The position numbers were made by a program, and so were the translations under genes. The notes beneath the pieces were generated by a model. The model saw nothing but the letters and a program-made list of their open reading frames with translations. It searched no databases and was not told where the DNA came from. This document shows, in pieces, positions 35,181 to 43,919 of a DNA stretch of 62,521 nt; position 1 is the stretch's first letter; each line of letters opens with the position of its first letter. Source of the stretch: Butyrivibrio sp. (lineage in GTDB: Bacteria; Bacillota; Clostridia; Lachnospirales; Lachnospiraceae); NCBI GenBank assembly GCA_023664865.1, contig JAMPEU010000017.1, positions 1 to 62,521 of the forward strand, read 5' to 3'.

Positions 35181-36209
35181 TTATCTTTTCTTTCCTTTTA
35201 TAATCCAAAGCACCACAGGCACGCCGAAAATCGCCGTTACCGTGCTTATGCTCAGTTCTGTCGGCGCAAGCAGCGATTTTGCAAGCAAATCACAGAAAAG
35301 GCAGAACGCGCTCCCGCCTATAAAGCAAGCCGGTATCATTAAAATAGGCTCCGTTGTGTTAAAAAGTCTCTTAATAAGATGCGGAACTGCGATTCCGACA
35401 AAAGAAATCGGTCCTGCAAACGCCACTATGCACGCGGATAAAATACTGGAAAAAACCACTATGCACACCTTAAGAAACGGCAGATTAACCCCTACGTTCT
35501 TCGCATAAACTTCTCCTAACTGATAAGCGGCAAGCGGCTTAGACATGAGAAAGACTGCGATAAACACCACTAAAACCACTACCGCCATAACCCTTGCGTT
35601 TTCCCATGTCATACCTGAAAAGCTGCCCCGCGACCAGTTATGCAGATTGACAATATCCGCGTCATCGGCAAAGGTAACTATTAATTCCGTCACAGCCGAA
35701 CATATATAGCCAATCATAACGCCGCTTACTACTAACATCGAGGCACTGTTTATCCTGCGCGACATCAACAATACAAACCCCATTGACAGCATAGCGCCGA
35801 TAAACGCCGACACAATCATTGCCGACGACGTCACCCTTATTCCGTTTCCCATGAGGAAAACCATCATAACCGCAACCATCATTTTTGCGCCCGATGAAAT
35901 CCCCAGAACAAATGGTCCCGCAATCGGATTATTGAAAAATGTCTGTAAAAGATATCCCGCAAGTGCAAGCGCACCGCCTAAAATCAGCACCGCCGCCGCC
36001 CTCGGGAGTCTGATATCCCATAAAATCCGCATTACTGTTTCATTTCCACTGTTTCCACGCATGCGAAATGCTTTTGCCGCCTCTGCAATGATATCCACAA
36101 TGCCAATCTTTACGCTGCCGATACAGATATTGAGTATAAATAAGAGAAACACGCAGACTCCAAGTAAGATAAATGCGGAGATAGTTTTAGTTTTTCTAGT
36201 CTTAAACAT
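35181..36209 (-). CDS. FecCD/BtuC-family permease
   Basis: A 342-residue importer permease with about ten helices. Family motifs: RLPRAAAVLILGGALALAGY near residue 70, GPFVLGISSGA and AFAGPISFVGIAVPHLIKRL near the C-terminus. Partner of the ATPase that follows and of the lipoprotein that precedes. Under a cobalamin riboswitch the likely cargo is a corrinoid or another cobalt tetrapyrrole. Confidence 0.92.
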   Translation of the reverse strand: MFKTRKTKTISAFILLGVCVFLLFILNICIGSVKIGIVDIIAEAAKAFRMRGNSGNETVMRILWDIRLPRAAAVLILGGALALAGYLLQTFFNNPIAGPFVLGISSGAKMMVAVMMVFLMGNGIRVTSSAMIVSAFIGAMLSMGFVLLMSRRINSASMLVVSGVMIGYICSAVTELIVTFADDADIVNLHNWSRGSFSGMTWENARVMAVVVLVVFIAVFLMSKPLAAYQLGEVYAKNVGVNLPFLKVCIVVFSSILSACIVAFAGPISFVGIAVPHLIKRLFNTTEPILMIPACFIGGSAFCLFCDLLAKSLLAPTELSISTVTAIFGVPVVLWIIKGKKR

Positions 36210-36308
36210 AGGCTCATAACCTCTTTAATCCCATTTATAACATAATTCTCAATCCCTTTTACCGTCGCGCTTCATACCATAGCCTCTTATAACTCTTCTG
36301 CCGTCATT

Positions 36309-38201
36309 TCACTCCAGACGGTATATATAGTGCATACCGTCACTTTCTCCTTGAATCATTTTATGGATATCCTCAATCATGTATCCTATCGCAAGCGACT
36401 GTTGGTACATATCATTGGAAGTACACCACACATTCCCATTCTTTACAGCCTTAAAATCAGCCAGCAGCCCACATTTATCAAGAAGTTCTTCCATATTGGC
36501 AACGCCTCCGTCAATAGAACTGTTATATATTAAAAAATCCGCGTCTTTTGCTCCGGCATAAAATTCTTCCACCTGTATATTCATGGTAGAACGCTTTGTT
36601 TCCATATCTCCCAGATTAGAAAAAATATATTTGCCGCCCGCCAGCTCTATCATTTTCGGAACATAATCGGAAGACTGCCGCACCTGCACCATGCCGTTTG
36701 AAGTGATAAAAAAGAAAGCCACGGTTTTATCCGTCCTTTCTGACGCACTCACCATCTCAAGAATCTCTGTCTGCTCCGTAAATATTTTTTCCGCCTCTTC
36801 TTCCTTTCCAAGCAGCGCCCCATAGAATTTAACCCACTCCACCCTGCCAAGCGGGTGCGACTCATAACTGGAATATTCTATCATCGTAGGAATACCGAAA
36901 CCTTCAAGATTCTCCACCACTTCGGGAGAGTGGGAAATCATCATGTTTTCTATCGCAAGCGCACAATGGTTTGATACCAACAGTTCATAGTCCGGCTTAT
37001 TATACTTGCCCGCATAGAGAATATTGCCTTTACTCATTTCTTCTTTGGCATCTTCAATATACCAGCCGTCTTCCTTCTGCCCTGAAAAAGCAATGGAGTC
37101 CAGCGCGCCTAACTCACTAAAGATATCCATCGCCGCAGACGCTACCAGATAAATATCCTTGACAGGGCTTTTAAGCATCACAATTTCTTCGTCTAAATCC
37201 TGCGGCGCTTCTTTGTCTTCGGGAATAATCAAAAACCGTCTCCCATCCGGCACTGTTGCCAGCATGACATATCCGCCCTTGTAATAATCAACTTGGAAAT
37301 TCTCGGCATATTGTAATTCCATGCTTTCTTCATATACAAGAACATCTTCCAAATCAGAGCTATTGTTCAACACAGAGCCCGAATCGAAATTCGAGTCCGG
37401 CTCCGTTTTGGAAGTATTCAAATGAAAAGTAATTGTATATTCTATTTCGTGCGGCTTGCTCATCGCCACAGTATCACCGATAATATCCATCGGCTCATCA
37501 AACTTAAGTACAGGAATTTCAAATACGGAATCGCCCTCCGCATTTATCGGCAAATATTTCTCACCATCCACTATCATATAATCATAATTCGGACTATTCC
37601 ATTGTACAAGCGCAGTCGCTTTTCCGCCTGCTGCCGTTACGGATACCGGGGAGAGGATTTCCGCCTTCCCGCTACCGCCTGTAAAAGTAATATCCATGCT
37701 GTATGTACCGTCTGCAAGAGATAGCGCAGCGTCTGTTTCTTCCAGTGGAACCGGATTAGATACGCTGACCTTATGGTCGTACCACTTTCCCTTAGTGCCG
37801 ACTAACGCCAGATCAAACTCCGTTTCCAGCACTGGCACAGGCACGTCAAAACCATAGACTTCTTCCGTCATGCCGTCGCTGTATGTCACGGTATCCGTGG
37901 TTGGCATAAGCAGCTCGGCTCCGTCTTTTGCCGCATTTTCCGCCAATCCGGGATAAAGATTTACAATATTCTTAGAGCCAAGCGTAATGTGGATTGTCAT
38001 TTCTCCATTTTCCACCGTCAGCGTCCCCTTGCCTTCGCAAGTCTCATTGACCTTGAACATACTGCTGTCTGTCGTAAATTCCGCCGTATAAATGCCGTCC
38101 GGAAGTTTATCCGCATCTTGCGTATTATTGCCTTCACTTCCACAGCCGCCAAACAAGGCGGCTGAAAGGATTGCGATAAAAATTACTATAGCCTTCTTCA
38201 T
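36309..38201 (-). CDS. Substrate-binding lipoprotein with duplicated N-terminal domain
   Basis: A 630-residue surface lipoprotein (signal peptide, lipobox LFGGC). The C-terminal half (about 315-630) is a class III periplasmic-binding fold of the BtuF/FepB type, with the paired ALDSIAFSG and PTMIEYSSYESHPLG segments. The N-terminal half has two beta-rich domains that start LPDGIYTAEFT (about 30-150) and LADGTYSMDITF (about 160-270), an extension absent from ordinary BtuF. TGAGG before ATG 38201 supports the start. It feeds the FecCD permease; the extra domains may bind a tetrapyrrole or contact the surface CbiK (inference). Confidence 0.85.
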   Translation of the reverse strand: MKKAIVIFIAILSAALFGGCGSEGNNTQDADKLPDGIYTAEFTTDSSMFKVNETCEGKGTLTVENGEMTIHITLGSKNIVNLYPGLAENAAKDGAELLMPTTDTVTYSDGMTEEVYGFDVPVPVLETEFDLALVGTKGKWYDHKVSVSNPVPLEETDAALSLADGTYSMDITFTGGSGKAEILSPVSVTAAGGKATALVQWNSPNYDYMIVDGEKYLPINAEGDSVFEIPVLKFDEPMDIIGDTVAMSKPHEIEYTITFHLNTSKTEPDSNFDSGSVLNNSSDLEDVLVYEESMELQYAENFQVDYYKGGYVMLATVPDGRRFLIIPEDKEAPQDLDEEIVMLKSPVKDIYLVASAAMDIFSELGALDSIAFSGQKEDGWYIEDAKEEMSKGNILYAGKYNKPDYELLVSNHCALAIENMMISHSPEVVENLEGFGIPTMIEYSSYESHPLGRVEWVKFYGALLGKEEEAEKIFTEQTEILEMVSASERTDKTVAFFFITSNGMVQVRQSSDYVPKMIELAGGKYIFSNLGDMETKRSTMNIQVEEFYAGAKDADFLIYNSSIDGGVANMEELLDKCGLLADFKAVKNGNVWCTSNDMYQQSLAIGYMIEDIHKMIQGESDGMHYIYRLE

Positions 38202-38221
38202 AACTGATAACCTCAAATCTG

Positions 38222-39433
38222 TTAATTATTCAGTGCAGCCGCCGTATGCTCTACATAGAGCTTTTGAATTGCTGCAATAGAACCAAGGCCTTTAATCTGC
38301 ACATCCACGCTTTCAAAGTTTTCGGAGGCATTGAACATGCTAAGCCACGAATCCTCGTCTTCTCCTGCCATATCGTTATTCGCATGGTCTCCCGCTACAA
38401 CCATCAGCGGGCGTAAGATTACTTTTTTATAGCCTGCCTGTTTTACCGCCTCGATAACCGCCTCGCAGGAAGTCTCCTCAGGTTCTCCTTCTACAGTCCC
38501 GATAAATGCGTTAGTGCAGCCGAGGTCTGTCAACTGCGTCTGCATCTGACTGTAGCTTACCTTTGCCGTATGGGAAGTGCCATGTCCCATAAAGACAAAC
38601 GCCGTGCTATCTTCCTGCGCCTCCGCCAGACTTCCGTAACCTGCGTCGGCTACGGCTGCATCAAGAATCGCATTTGCAACCGCCTCTTTGTCAGCGTTGA
38701 TAACCGAGGCATCTGCACCAACTTCACCAAGCAGTGGTTCAGCAACCTTAACGGTTTCAAATTTATCCCTGTATGACTCAACGGATTCCATCAACTCATC
38801 ATACTCTGCCCCATGCATCAAATGCGTAGGCTGAACTACCAGATTTTTTACCCCGTTTGCCGCCGCGCGCTCCAATGCCTGCTGTACATTATCAATTTTT
38901 TCTCCGTCCCTTGCCTGAACATGATTAATAATAATCTGCGCCGTAAAAGCCCTTCTTACCGACCAGTCAGGATTTGCCGCCTGTATAGCGTCCTCTATTC
39001 CTTTAATGTCGTCAACACGGCTGCCGTTAAAAGATGTGCCGAAACTTACTACCAAAATTTCATTTTCTCCTATATCATCCTGATTTCTCGCATCATCTTT
39101 CGAGGCGTCGCCCGTATCCCTGCCAAAATAATCGGGATCTGCATTTTCGCCTTCGACCAGTTCCTTCTGAGCGTCCGTCAAAGCATCCCACCCTGCTTTT
39201 GCCTGCTCGCACTGCTTGTCCGTATCTTCCGTCCTCTCTTGAACATAGATAGCGTCAATCATCTCTGCGACCGCATCCGCCGCATCCTTGTCAGAATTGA
39301 CAGCCGTACCACTTTCACCACCTGCCTGTTCGACATTTTCCGATGCCTGCTCCGCATCTTTTGCACAACCTGTCAGTGCAATCGCACAGATAAGCGTACC
39401 CATTAATAAAGCAACTACTAATTTCTTTTTCAT
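38222..39433 (-). CDS. cbiK: Surface lipoprotein cobaltochelatase, CbiK type
   Basis: Inserts cobalt into sirohydrochlorin in the anaerobic pathway. Residues 1-23 are a lipoprotein signal (lipobox ALTGC), so the enzyme should sit outside the membrane. Residues 50-105 hold a helical module (AGWDALTDAQKELVEG) of the kind repeated in surface proteins. Residues 125-400 are the chelatase, with the two metal-binding His expected in CbiK at 284 (VFMGHGTSH) and 350 (VVAGDHANND). Extracytoplasmic CbiK is known from Desulfovibrio, but a lipid anchor plus helical module is unusual. It is first in the operon, behind riboswitch and terminator. Confidence 0.9.
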   Translation of the reverse strand: MKKKLVVALLMGTLICAIALTGCAKDAEQASENVEQAGGESGTAVNSDKDAADAVAEMIDAIYVQERTEDTDKQCEQAKAGWDALTDAQKELVEGENADPDYFGRDTGDASKDDARNQDDIGENEILVVSFGTSFNGSRVDDIKGIEDAIQAANPDWSVRRAFTAQIIINHVQARDGEKIDNVQQALERAAANGVKNLVVQPTHLMHGAEYDELMESVESYRDKFETVKVAEPLLGEVGADASVINADKEAVANAILDAAVADAGYGSLAEAQEDSTAFVFMGHGTSHTAKVSYSQMQTQLTDLGCTNAFIGTVEGEPEETSCEAVIEAVKQAGYKKVILRPLMVVAGDHANNDMAGEDEDSWLSMFNASENFESVDVQIKGLGSIAAIQKLYVEHTAAALNN

Positions 39434-39480
39434 TTTTCTCCTCTTTCTTCCCTGTTATTTATGGGGGATAATATTTTTGT

Positions 39481-39524
39481 AAAATAAAAATCCTCTACCA
39501 TAATTCACCTACGGTAAAGGATTT
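39481..39524 (-). terminator. Intrinsic terminator of the cobalamin riboswitch
   Basis: In the RNA, AAATCCTTTACC pairs with GGTAGAGGATTT (one G-U pair) and is followed directly by a U-rich tract (39490-39481). It lies between the aptamer and the cbiK start, so it serves as expression platform for transcription attenuation. Confidence 0.85.
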
Positions 39525-39649
39525 GTACACAAAATAAGCCTATAGAATACACTAAGGACGCGCCAGTACAGACAAAAGTCCTTCGTGCTTTCTACAAGTT
39601 CTTAACGTACAACCAGTTACTCGTGGTCTGAAACAAATGTTTCCGTACA

Positions 39650-39815
39650 GCATTCAGGCAGGTCTCCCGGCTTATAGATCATCACATCCGCCGTCTTCCC
39701 GGTTTCCCAGTGACATAATGGCTTCTACTCCCTAATTACGGTGACGAGTTCGTACAGGACTTTCACCTGTTTCCCTTTTCACCAAAACCAACGCACATTT
39801 TCACGCATTGTTTTG
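39650..39815 (-). promoter_or_regulatory. Cobalamin riboswitch aptamer
   Basis: The RNA strand holds the canonical B12 box, seen as AGCCGGGAGACCTGCCTG (about 39655-39672), and the upstream elements GGGAAACAGGTGAAAGTCCTG and CACTGGGAAACCGGGAAGAC in the right order. It binds adenosylcobalamin-type corrinoids and shuts down the 21-kb cbi/cob operon. Boundaries are approximate. Confidence 0.93.
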
Positions 39816-39845
39816 ACACCTGTATGCTATTATTCAGTTGTTCAA

Positions 39846-39873
39846 AGTATATCATATTTTTATTTAATGTCAA
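39846..39873 (-). promoter_or_regulatory. Promoter of the cobalamin operon
   Basis: Minus-strand TTGACA (39868-39873) and TATACT (39846-39851) with a 16-bp spacer. Transcription would begin near 39838, just before the aptamer. Confidence 0.85.
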
Positions 39874-39950
39874 GAAGCGCAAAGGCAGTGCAATAGCGTT
39901 TTACTTTTTGCATTTTTACTGTTGCCTGATTAGAGATTATATAATAAAAA

Positions 39951-40010
39951 AAGTTATATAAAGTTATATAAAAAACAAAAAGTTATATAAACTTATATAA
40001 ACTTATATAA
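39951..40010. repeat. AT-rich decamer repeats
   Basis: Three copies of AGTTATATAA and then two of ACTTATATAA occur in 60 bp. Since the two forms are near inverse complements, they can also pair. They lie between the cobalamin promoter and a gene remnant; role unknown. Confidence 0.7.
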
Positions 40011-40200
40011 TTTCAAAGAAATATGTGCAAATCCTGCAATCTATCCTAAGTATTTATGGATGCTTGATTACTGGAATGATGTACTCAATTCATCAACCCT
40101 CACAATTCCCATGGAAAATGGGAGCAACAGCGATAGGAATACACAGATATTCAACAGTTATCTTAGTCTCGCAATTAAGGCTAATTACCCATACCAATAG
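39991..40200 (+). pseudogene. C-terminal gene remnant
   Basis: A plus-strand frame without a plausible start reads about 65 codons with protein-like composition (for example YPKYLWMLDYWNDVLNSS and ending IKANYPYQ) and stops at 40200. The competing frame at 40025-40240 looks less protein-like. I take it as the 3' end of a decayed gene of unknown family. The following 280 bp up to 40478 hold nothing else that I can support. Confidence 0.4.
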
Positions 40201-40478
40201 GCAAGAGATTGAAAGCGACGGTCAGTCAATGGCATGTTAAATTTGCACAATACTATATCTTGTATTATCTCAATATCTAAACTCATTTTCTATACTATAT
40301 TATGATTTCTATTTTCAATTATCGCAATTCCGTCATATTTTTTTCTACATAAATCACAGAATTTCATGCTTGTTTTTCAAAATCTTACATGTTACCATAA
40401 GCAAGATAACATATCATTTCATCTACACAGTCTATCGCTCCATTAAGAGAGCGTCTGGAAATCAGAAAGGAATTTTCT

Positions 40479-41465
40479 ATGAGCAAATCAAAAAACAAAA
40501 GCAGCTTAACGGCAAAAACTTTTCAAAACGCCACAGGCAAAATTGACTACACGCTGACAGACAGCGGCATGTTCCAGATTGTCATGTGTTCCAACAACAA
40601 GACGCTGACAGGCCTGCTATGCGCACTGCTGCACTTAAAACCTGAAGAAGTCAAAAGCGTCACCATCCTTAACCCATTTGAATACGGCAAGGTCGCCCTT
40701 GACAAAACTTTCATTCTGGATGTCAAGATTGAGCTTAACAATGCGGCATTTATCGATATCGAACTGCAGGTCAGAAACCAGGATTACTGGTCCGACCGCT
40801 CGCTCTCATACCTATGCCGCCTGTTCGACCAGCTTGATGCAGGCGAACCCTATTCCAACGTCAAGCCTGCATACCACATAGGCATACTGGATTTTACATT
40901 GTTTCCGAAGTATCCTGAGTTCTACGCGACCAACAAGATGATGAATGTCAAAAAACATTATATTTATAATGACAAATTCACACTCAATGTGCTAGACTTA
41001 AATCAGATTGAACTGGCAACAGACGAAGACAAACAGTGGAAACTCGACTACTGGGCTCGTCTTTTCAAGGCAACAACATGGGAGGAGTTAAAAATGTTAG
41101 CACAAAAAGACCCTATTTTCCAAGAAACCGGACAGATTATCTTCCAGAAAAACCAGGACAAAAAAGCCCGTGAATGGTGCGAGTTTTTAAGGCAAGATGC
41201 TGAACGCGTCAGGCTGACGGATGAGTATCTTCTCCAAAAGAAACTTGAAGAACTTACGAAGGCAATTGAGGAAGCGAAAGCCGAACTCGCTGAAAAAGAA
41301 TCTACCATTACTGAAAAAGAATCTGTCATTGCTGAAAGAGAATCTGTCATTGCTGAAAAAGAATCTGATTTAACTGAGAAGGAATCTACTATAGAACAAC
41401 AGCAGGCTCAGATTGAACAGCTGCGTGCTGAAATCCAAAAGTTAAAGGAAGCGCAAAAACAGTAA
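40479..41465 (+). CDS. Rpn-family PD-(D/E)XK nuclease / putative transposase
   Basis: A 328-residue protein of the Rpn/YhgA-like family (recombination-promoting nuclease). The nuclease core shows FILDVKIEL and then FIDIELQVRNQDYW, giving the D...ExQ catalytic pattern, preceded by the family's NPFEYGKVALDK segment. Residues about 265-328 form a coiled coil built from seven-residue repeats. AAAGGA upstream supports the ATG at 40479. Such genes are mobile, often multi-copy; no terminal inverted repeats are visible here. It is likely horizontally acquired. Confidence 0.85.
   Translation: MSKSKNKSSLTAKTFQNATGKIDYTLTDSGMFQIVMCSNNKTLTGLLCALLHLKPEEVKSVTILNPFEYGKVALDKTFILDVKIELNNAAFIDIELQVRNQDYWSDRSLSYLCRLFDQLDAGEPYSNVKPAYHIGILDFTLFPKYPEFYATNKMMNVKKHYIYNDKFTLNVLDLNQIELATDEDKQWKLDYWARLFKATTWEELKMLAQKDPIFQETGQIIFQKNQDKKAREWCEFLRQDAERVRLTDEYLLQKKLEELTKAIEEAKAELAEKESTITEKESVIAERESVIAEKESDLTEKESTIEQQQAQIEQLRAEIQKLKEAQKQ
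41289..41393 (+). repeat. Five 21-bp repeats in the Rpn coiled coil
   Basis: Five contiguous 21-bp units with core GAAAAAGAATCT encode heptads of the type AEKESVI. The copy number can vary without frameshift, changing coiled-coil length. Confidence 0.9.
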
Positions 41466-41477
41466 ACTTTATCCTTG

Positions 41478-41521
41478 CCCCACAAAATCGGAGAATTATT
41501 TTGTCAGCCTATTTTGTGGGG
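41478..41521. terminator. Hairpin after the Rpn gene
   Basis: CCCCACAAAAT (41478-41488) pairs with ATTTTGTGGGG (41511-41521), 11 bp perfect, 13 bp after the stop codon. There is no U tract; it may still end or stabilise the transcript. Confidence 0.55.
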
Positions 41522-41566
41522 GAGAGGTAAATACACTATTAAGTTATAACTGCCATTACCACTCTA

Positions 41567-41930
41567 TCAGCTCAGTTTCATAACCACAGATTCATATTTT
41601 TTATAAATTTTGCATATTATCTCTTTCATTTTGGGTACAAGATATGTAATAAACCTCTGTATCGTGGCTTTATATAAAATGCCTAGTATAAGTGAAACGA
41701 TAAATATTGCAGCAACAGACAACAGCACCCAACTAATATATAACCATAACTGAATCTATTATAAATAAGCTCCCATAAATATAGTCTGACATAAGTTCTT
41801 ATAGGTATATTCTCATGTATAATATATATCAACAATGATAATCCTGATATGTAATTTACATAGCTGTTCTTAAAGTTTAGGTTTCTCCATAAATTCAACA
41901 TACCAAATGCTATCAGAAGTAAAATGGACT
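41567..41930 (-). pseudogene. Truncated duplicate of the acyltransferase gene at 47452
   Basis: The sequence repeats 47452 to about 47825 in the same orientation. Over the first 150 bp I count about five mismatches; identity then falls. The encoded segment VNYISGLSLLIYIIH is shared by both. This copy lacks the 5' two thirds of the gene and has at least one single-base deletion (near 41735), so it cannot make a working acyltransferase. The AT-rich 41931-42297 stretch beyond it shows no gene that I can support. Confidence 0.85.
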
Positions 41931-42297
41931 GTTATTACGAAACGAATGTTAAAGCGCTGACTATATTAATAAAATTGCTTTGCTTAATTCTTAGATCCCT
42001 AAAATATAAAACGCATAATTCAGTAACGACTGCAAGTATCTTATTTGAATCTAACAGAAAAAATTATTCCATTCATTCTGAAAAATAATTTCCTTAATGC
42101 ATTATGTCAATAAAACATATGGCAAATTACTACAACTAAGCAAAATTTGTAGAATATTAAGAAAAAATAGCATAAATAATTACTATACAAAATGTTATAC
42201 TTAAAGGGTAAATATTGAAACATAAATATTATGAAAAGGAATATTATGTATGCTTTATTTTATACCATAATTCATACATCAATTGTACGGAGTTAAA

Positions 42298-43881
42298 ATG
42301 AGAATCGTTCAACTATTATCTAAAATGAAAACAAACTTGGCAAAAGCAATTGATAAAAACCCTGTATGCACATTAATTGTACCAGTCATGGCAGCTATTT
42401 TAATATTATTAAACCGCCAGGGTGGTTCTTTCATGTCTAAAATTGAAGTGAACCTAATTTTCTTTATTTTGTTTCTATTTGAACTTATAATTGCAATTGC
42501 ATCACAAAAAAATAGCGCAAAACTCTTTTGGGTGATTGGTACAATTGCTTCATCTTTAGAGGCAATTATTTATAATTTTTGTGAAGAAGGAAGACATTTT
42601 CCCTTAACTTCCATACATGAAATTTTAAATGGGTTTTGTGGTATTTATTTGATAATATCCCTTCCAGTTTTTATTTACTTTATAGTTGTTTGTATCAGAG
42701 TAGTTAGATGGGATCAGGCCGATTGGGAAAAAGTAAAAGCGATACAAAGAGAATACCAAAAAAATCGGATAAAAGAACATATTCAACTACGTTATATAAT
42801 TAATCAATACAAATCAGATCAGAAAAAACAATTACTTCAAAGGCATTACGATATGAAGACTCTTGAATTAAACAATAAATTAAACCACAGAAATGAAATT
42901 AAAACTTTACGTCAAAGCCAAAAGTTAAAAGAGGTCCAAAATAATCAGCAGCCTTTTGAAAAAATTCTTCATAAAATTTTTAAATTTTTAATATCTTTTT
43001 TAATTACATCTATAATTATATTTTTATACATAAAGATACCTATTAAAGAAACAAATGATGGTGATTATGGAATTAATAAATGGCTCCAACAGACCGAACA
43101 GTTTATGGAAACATTTCAAGATGCAACACAAGAAAAGGATAATCCAGGAACCGTTCAAGACTCAACACTGGAAGAGGGTAGGCCAGAAACCATTCAAGAC
43201 GCAACGCGAGAAAATAATAATCCAGAAACCATTCAAAACACAACACAAGAAGGTAATAATCAAGGAACCATTGGTGCTCTAACAGAATATACCATCTTTT
43301 ATATTGCTTTAGCAGGAACTGCTCTTTCAGTGATACTGTTAATATGGAAAACTGTAGAAGGTATACTTGAATGGATATATAAAGGCGCACCCGCTTATAC
43401 AGGATTCTCAGGTTTTATTTCGGAATACAGTACGCCTTTTGTAATATTAATTATTGCAGTATCTGTTCTTCTTACGATGATTGGTTATGGTAATATTTTT
43501 GAAAATTTGCCTGACTTATTTACAACTTTAGTTGCTACCGTAATGTGTATTATTTTAACACTGATTGCTGCAGATGCAATACGTTTGATAATAAACCAAA
43601 GCATACATAGCGATTCTTTGCTACGAACAGCAATGCACCTTGCTTTTGTACTTATTATAGAAAATGTAATGGGAATTGTACTTGGAGTATTGACAGGAAT
43701 TAATTTAAAAGCGGTTATTACTTCTTTGATATCATTTTTTATACATCCAGAGAATGAATCTCTATATAATAATGTTGAAAAAACAATGGATGATGCTTTA
43801 AATGAAGAAATAGATAATATTAGAAGAAGGAAAAAACATTCTAACTCTTCCAGATTTCCTTCAAGACGTTTGCACAAATAA
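42298..43881 (+). CDS. Multi-pass membrane protein of unknown function
   Basis: A 527-residue protein that I do not recognise. Four hydrophobic segments fill residues 20-140, followed by a highly charged, Gln/Lys-rich helical stretch (about 145-225), a helix (about 228-250), a hydrophilic Asn/Gln/Glu segment with four 13-residue repeats (about 272-323) and then four or five more helices before a basic C-terminal tail. GGAG lies 5 nt before the ATG 42298. It lies 38 bp ahead of a second large membrane protein with the same AT-rich composition; the two look like one unit. Confidence 0.7.
   Translation: MRIVQLLSKMKTNLAKAIDKNPVCTLIVPVMAAILILLNRQGGSFMSKIEVNLIFFILFLFELIIAIASQKNSAKLFWVIGTIASSLEAIIYNFCEEGRHFPLTSIHEILNGFCGIYLIISLPVFIYFIVVCIRVVRWDQADWEKVKAIQREYQKNRIKEHIQLRYIINQYKSDQKKQLLQRHYDMKTLELNNKLNHRNEIKTLRQSQKLKEVQNNQQPFEKILHKIFKFLISFLITSIIIFLYIKIPIKETNDGDYGINKWLQQTEQFMETFQDATQEKDNPGTVQDSTLEEGRPETIQDATRENNNPETIQNTTQEGNNQGTIGALTEYTIFYIALAGTALSVILLIWKTVEGILEWIYKGAPAYTGFSGFISEYSTPFVILIIAVSVLLTMIGYGNIFENLPDLFTTLVATVMCIILTLIAADAIRLIINQSIHSDSLLRTAMHLAFVLIIENVMGIVLGVLTGINLKAVITSLISFFIHPENESLYNNVEKTMDDALNEEIDNIRRRKKHSNSSRFPSRRLHK
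43111..43266 (+). repeat. Four 39-bp repeats in the membrane protein gene
   Basis: Four contiguous 39-bp units (starts 43111, 43150, 43189, 43228) with core ATTCAAGA and CAACAC encode units of the type TIQDATRENNNPE. They keep frame and lie in a hydrophilic loop between membrane helices. Confidence 0.9.
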
Positions 43882-43919
43882 TAAGCTATAATAAAATTTA
43901 ATGCAAGAATGGAGTAATT

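Noticed and set aside
36309-37400. NEAT heme-binding domains in the binding lipoprotein
   Set aside because: The duplicated domains are beta-rich and of similar size, but I cannot find the NEAT Tyr motif with confidence.
40025-40240. 71-codon plus-strand open frame
   Set aside because: No ribosome site, and another frame over the same DNA looks more protein-like; I list that one as a remnant.
40479-41465. Insertion sequence ends around the Rpn gene
   Set aside because: No terminal inverted repeats or target-site duplication could be seen.
43111-43266. 39-bp repeats as a possible CRISPR
   Set aside because: Contiguous coding repeats with no spacers and no cas genes in the window.
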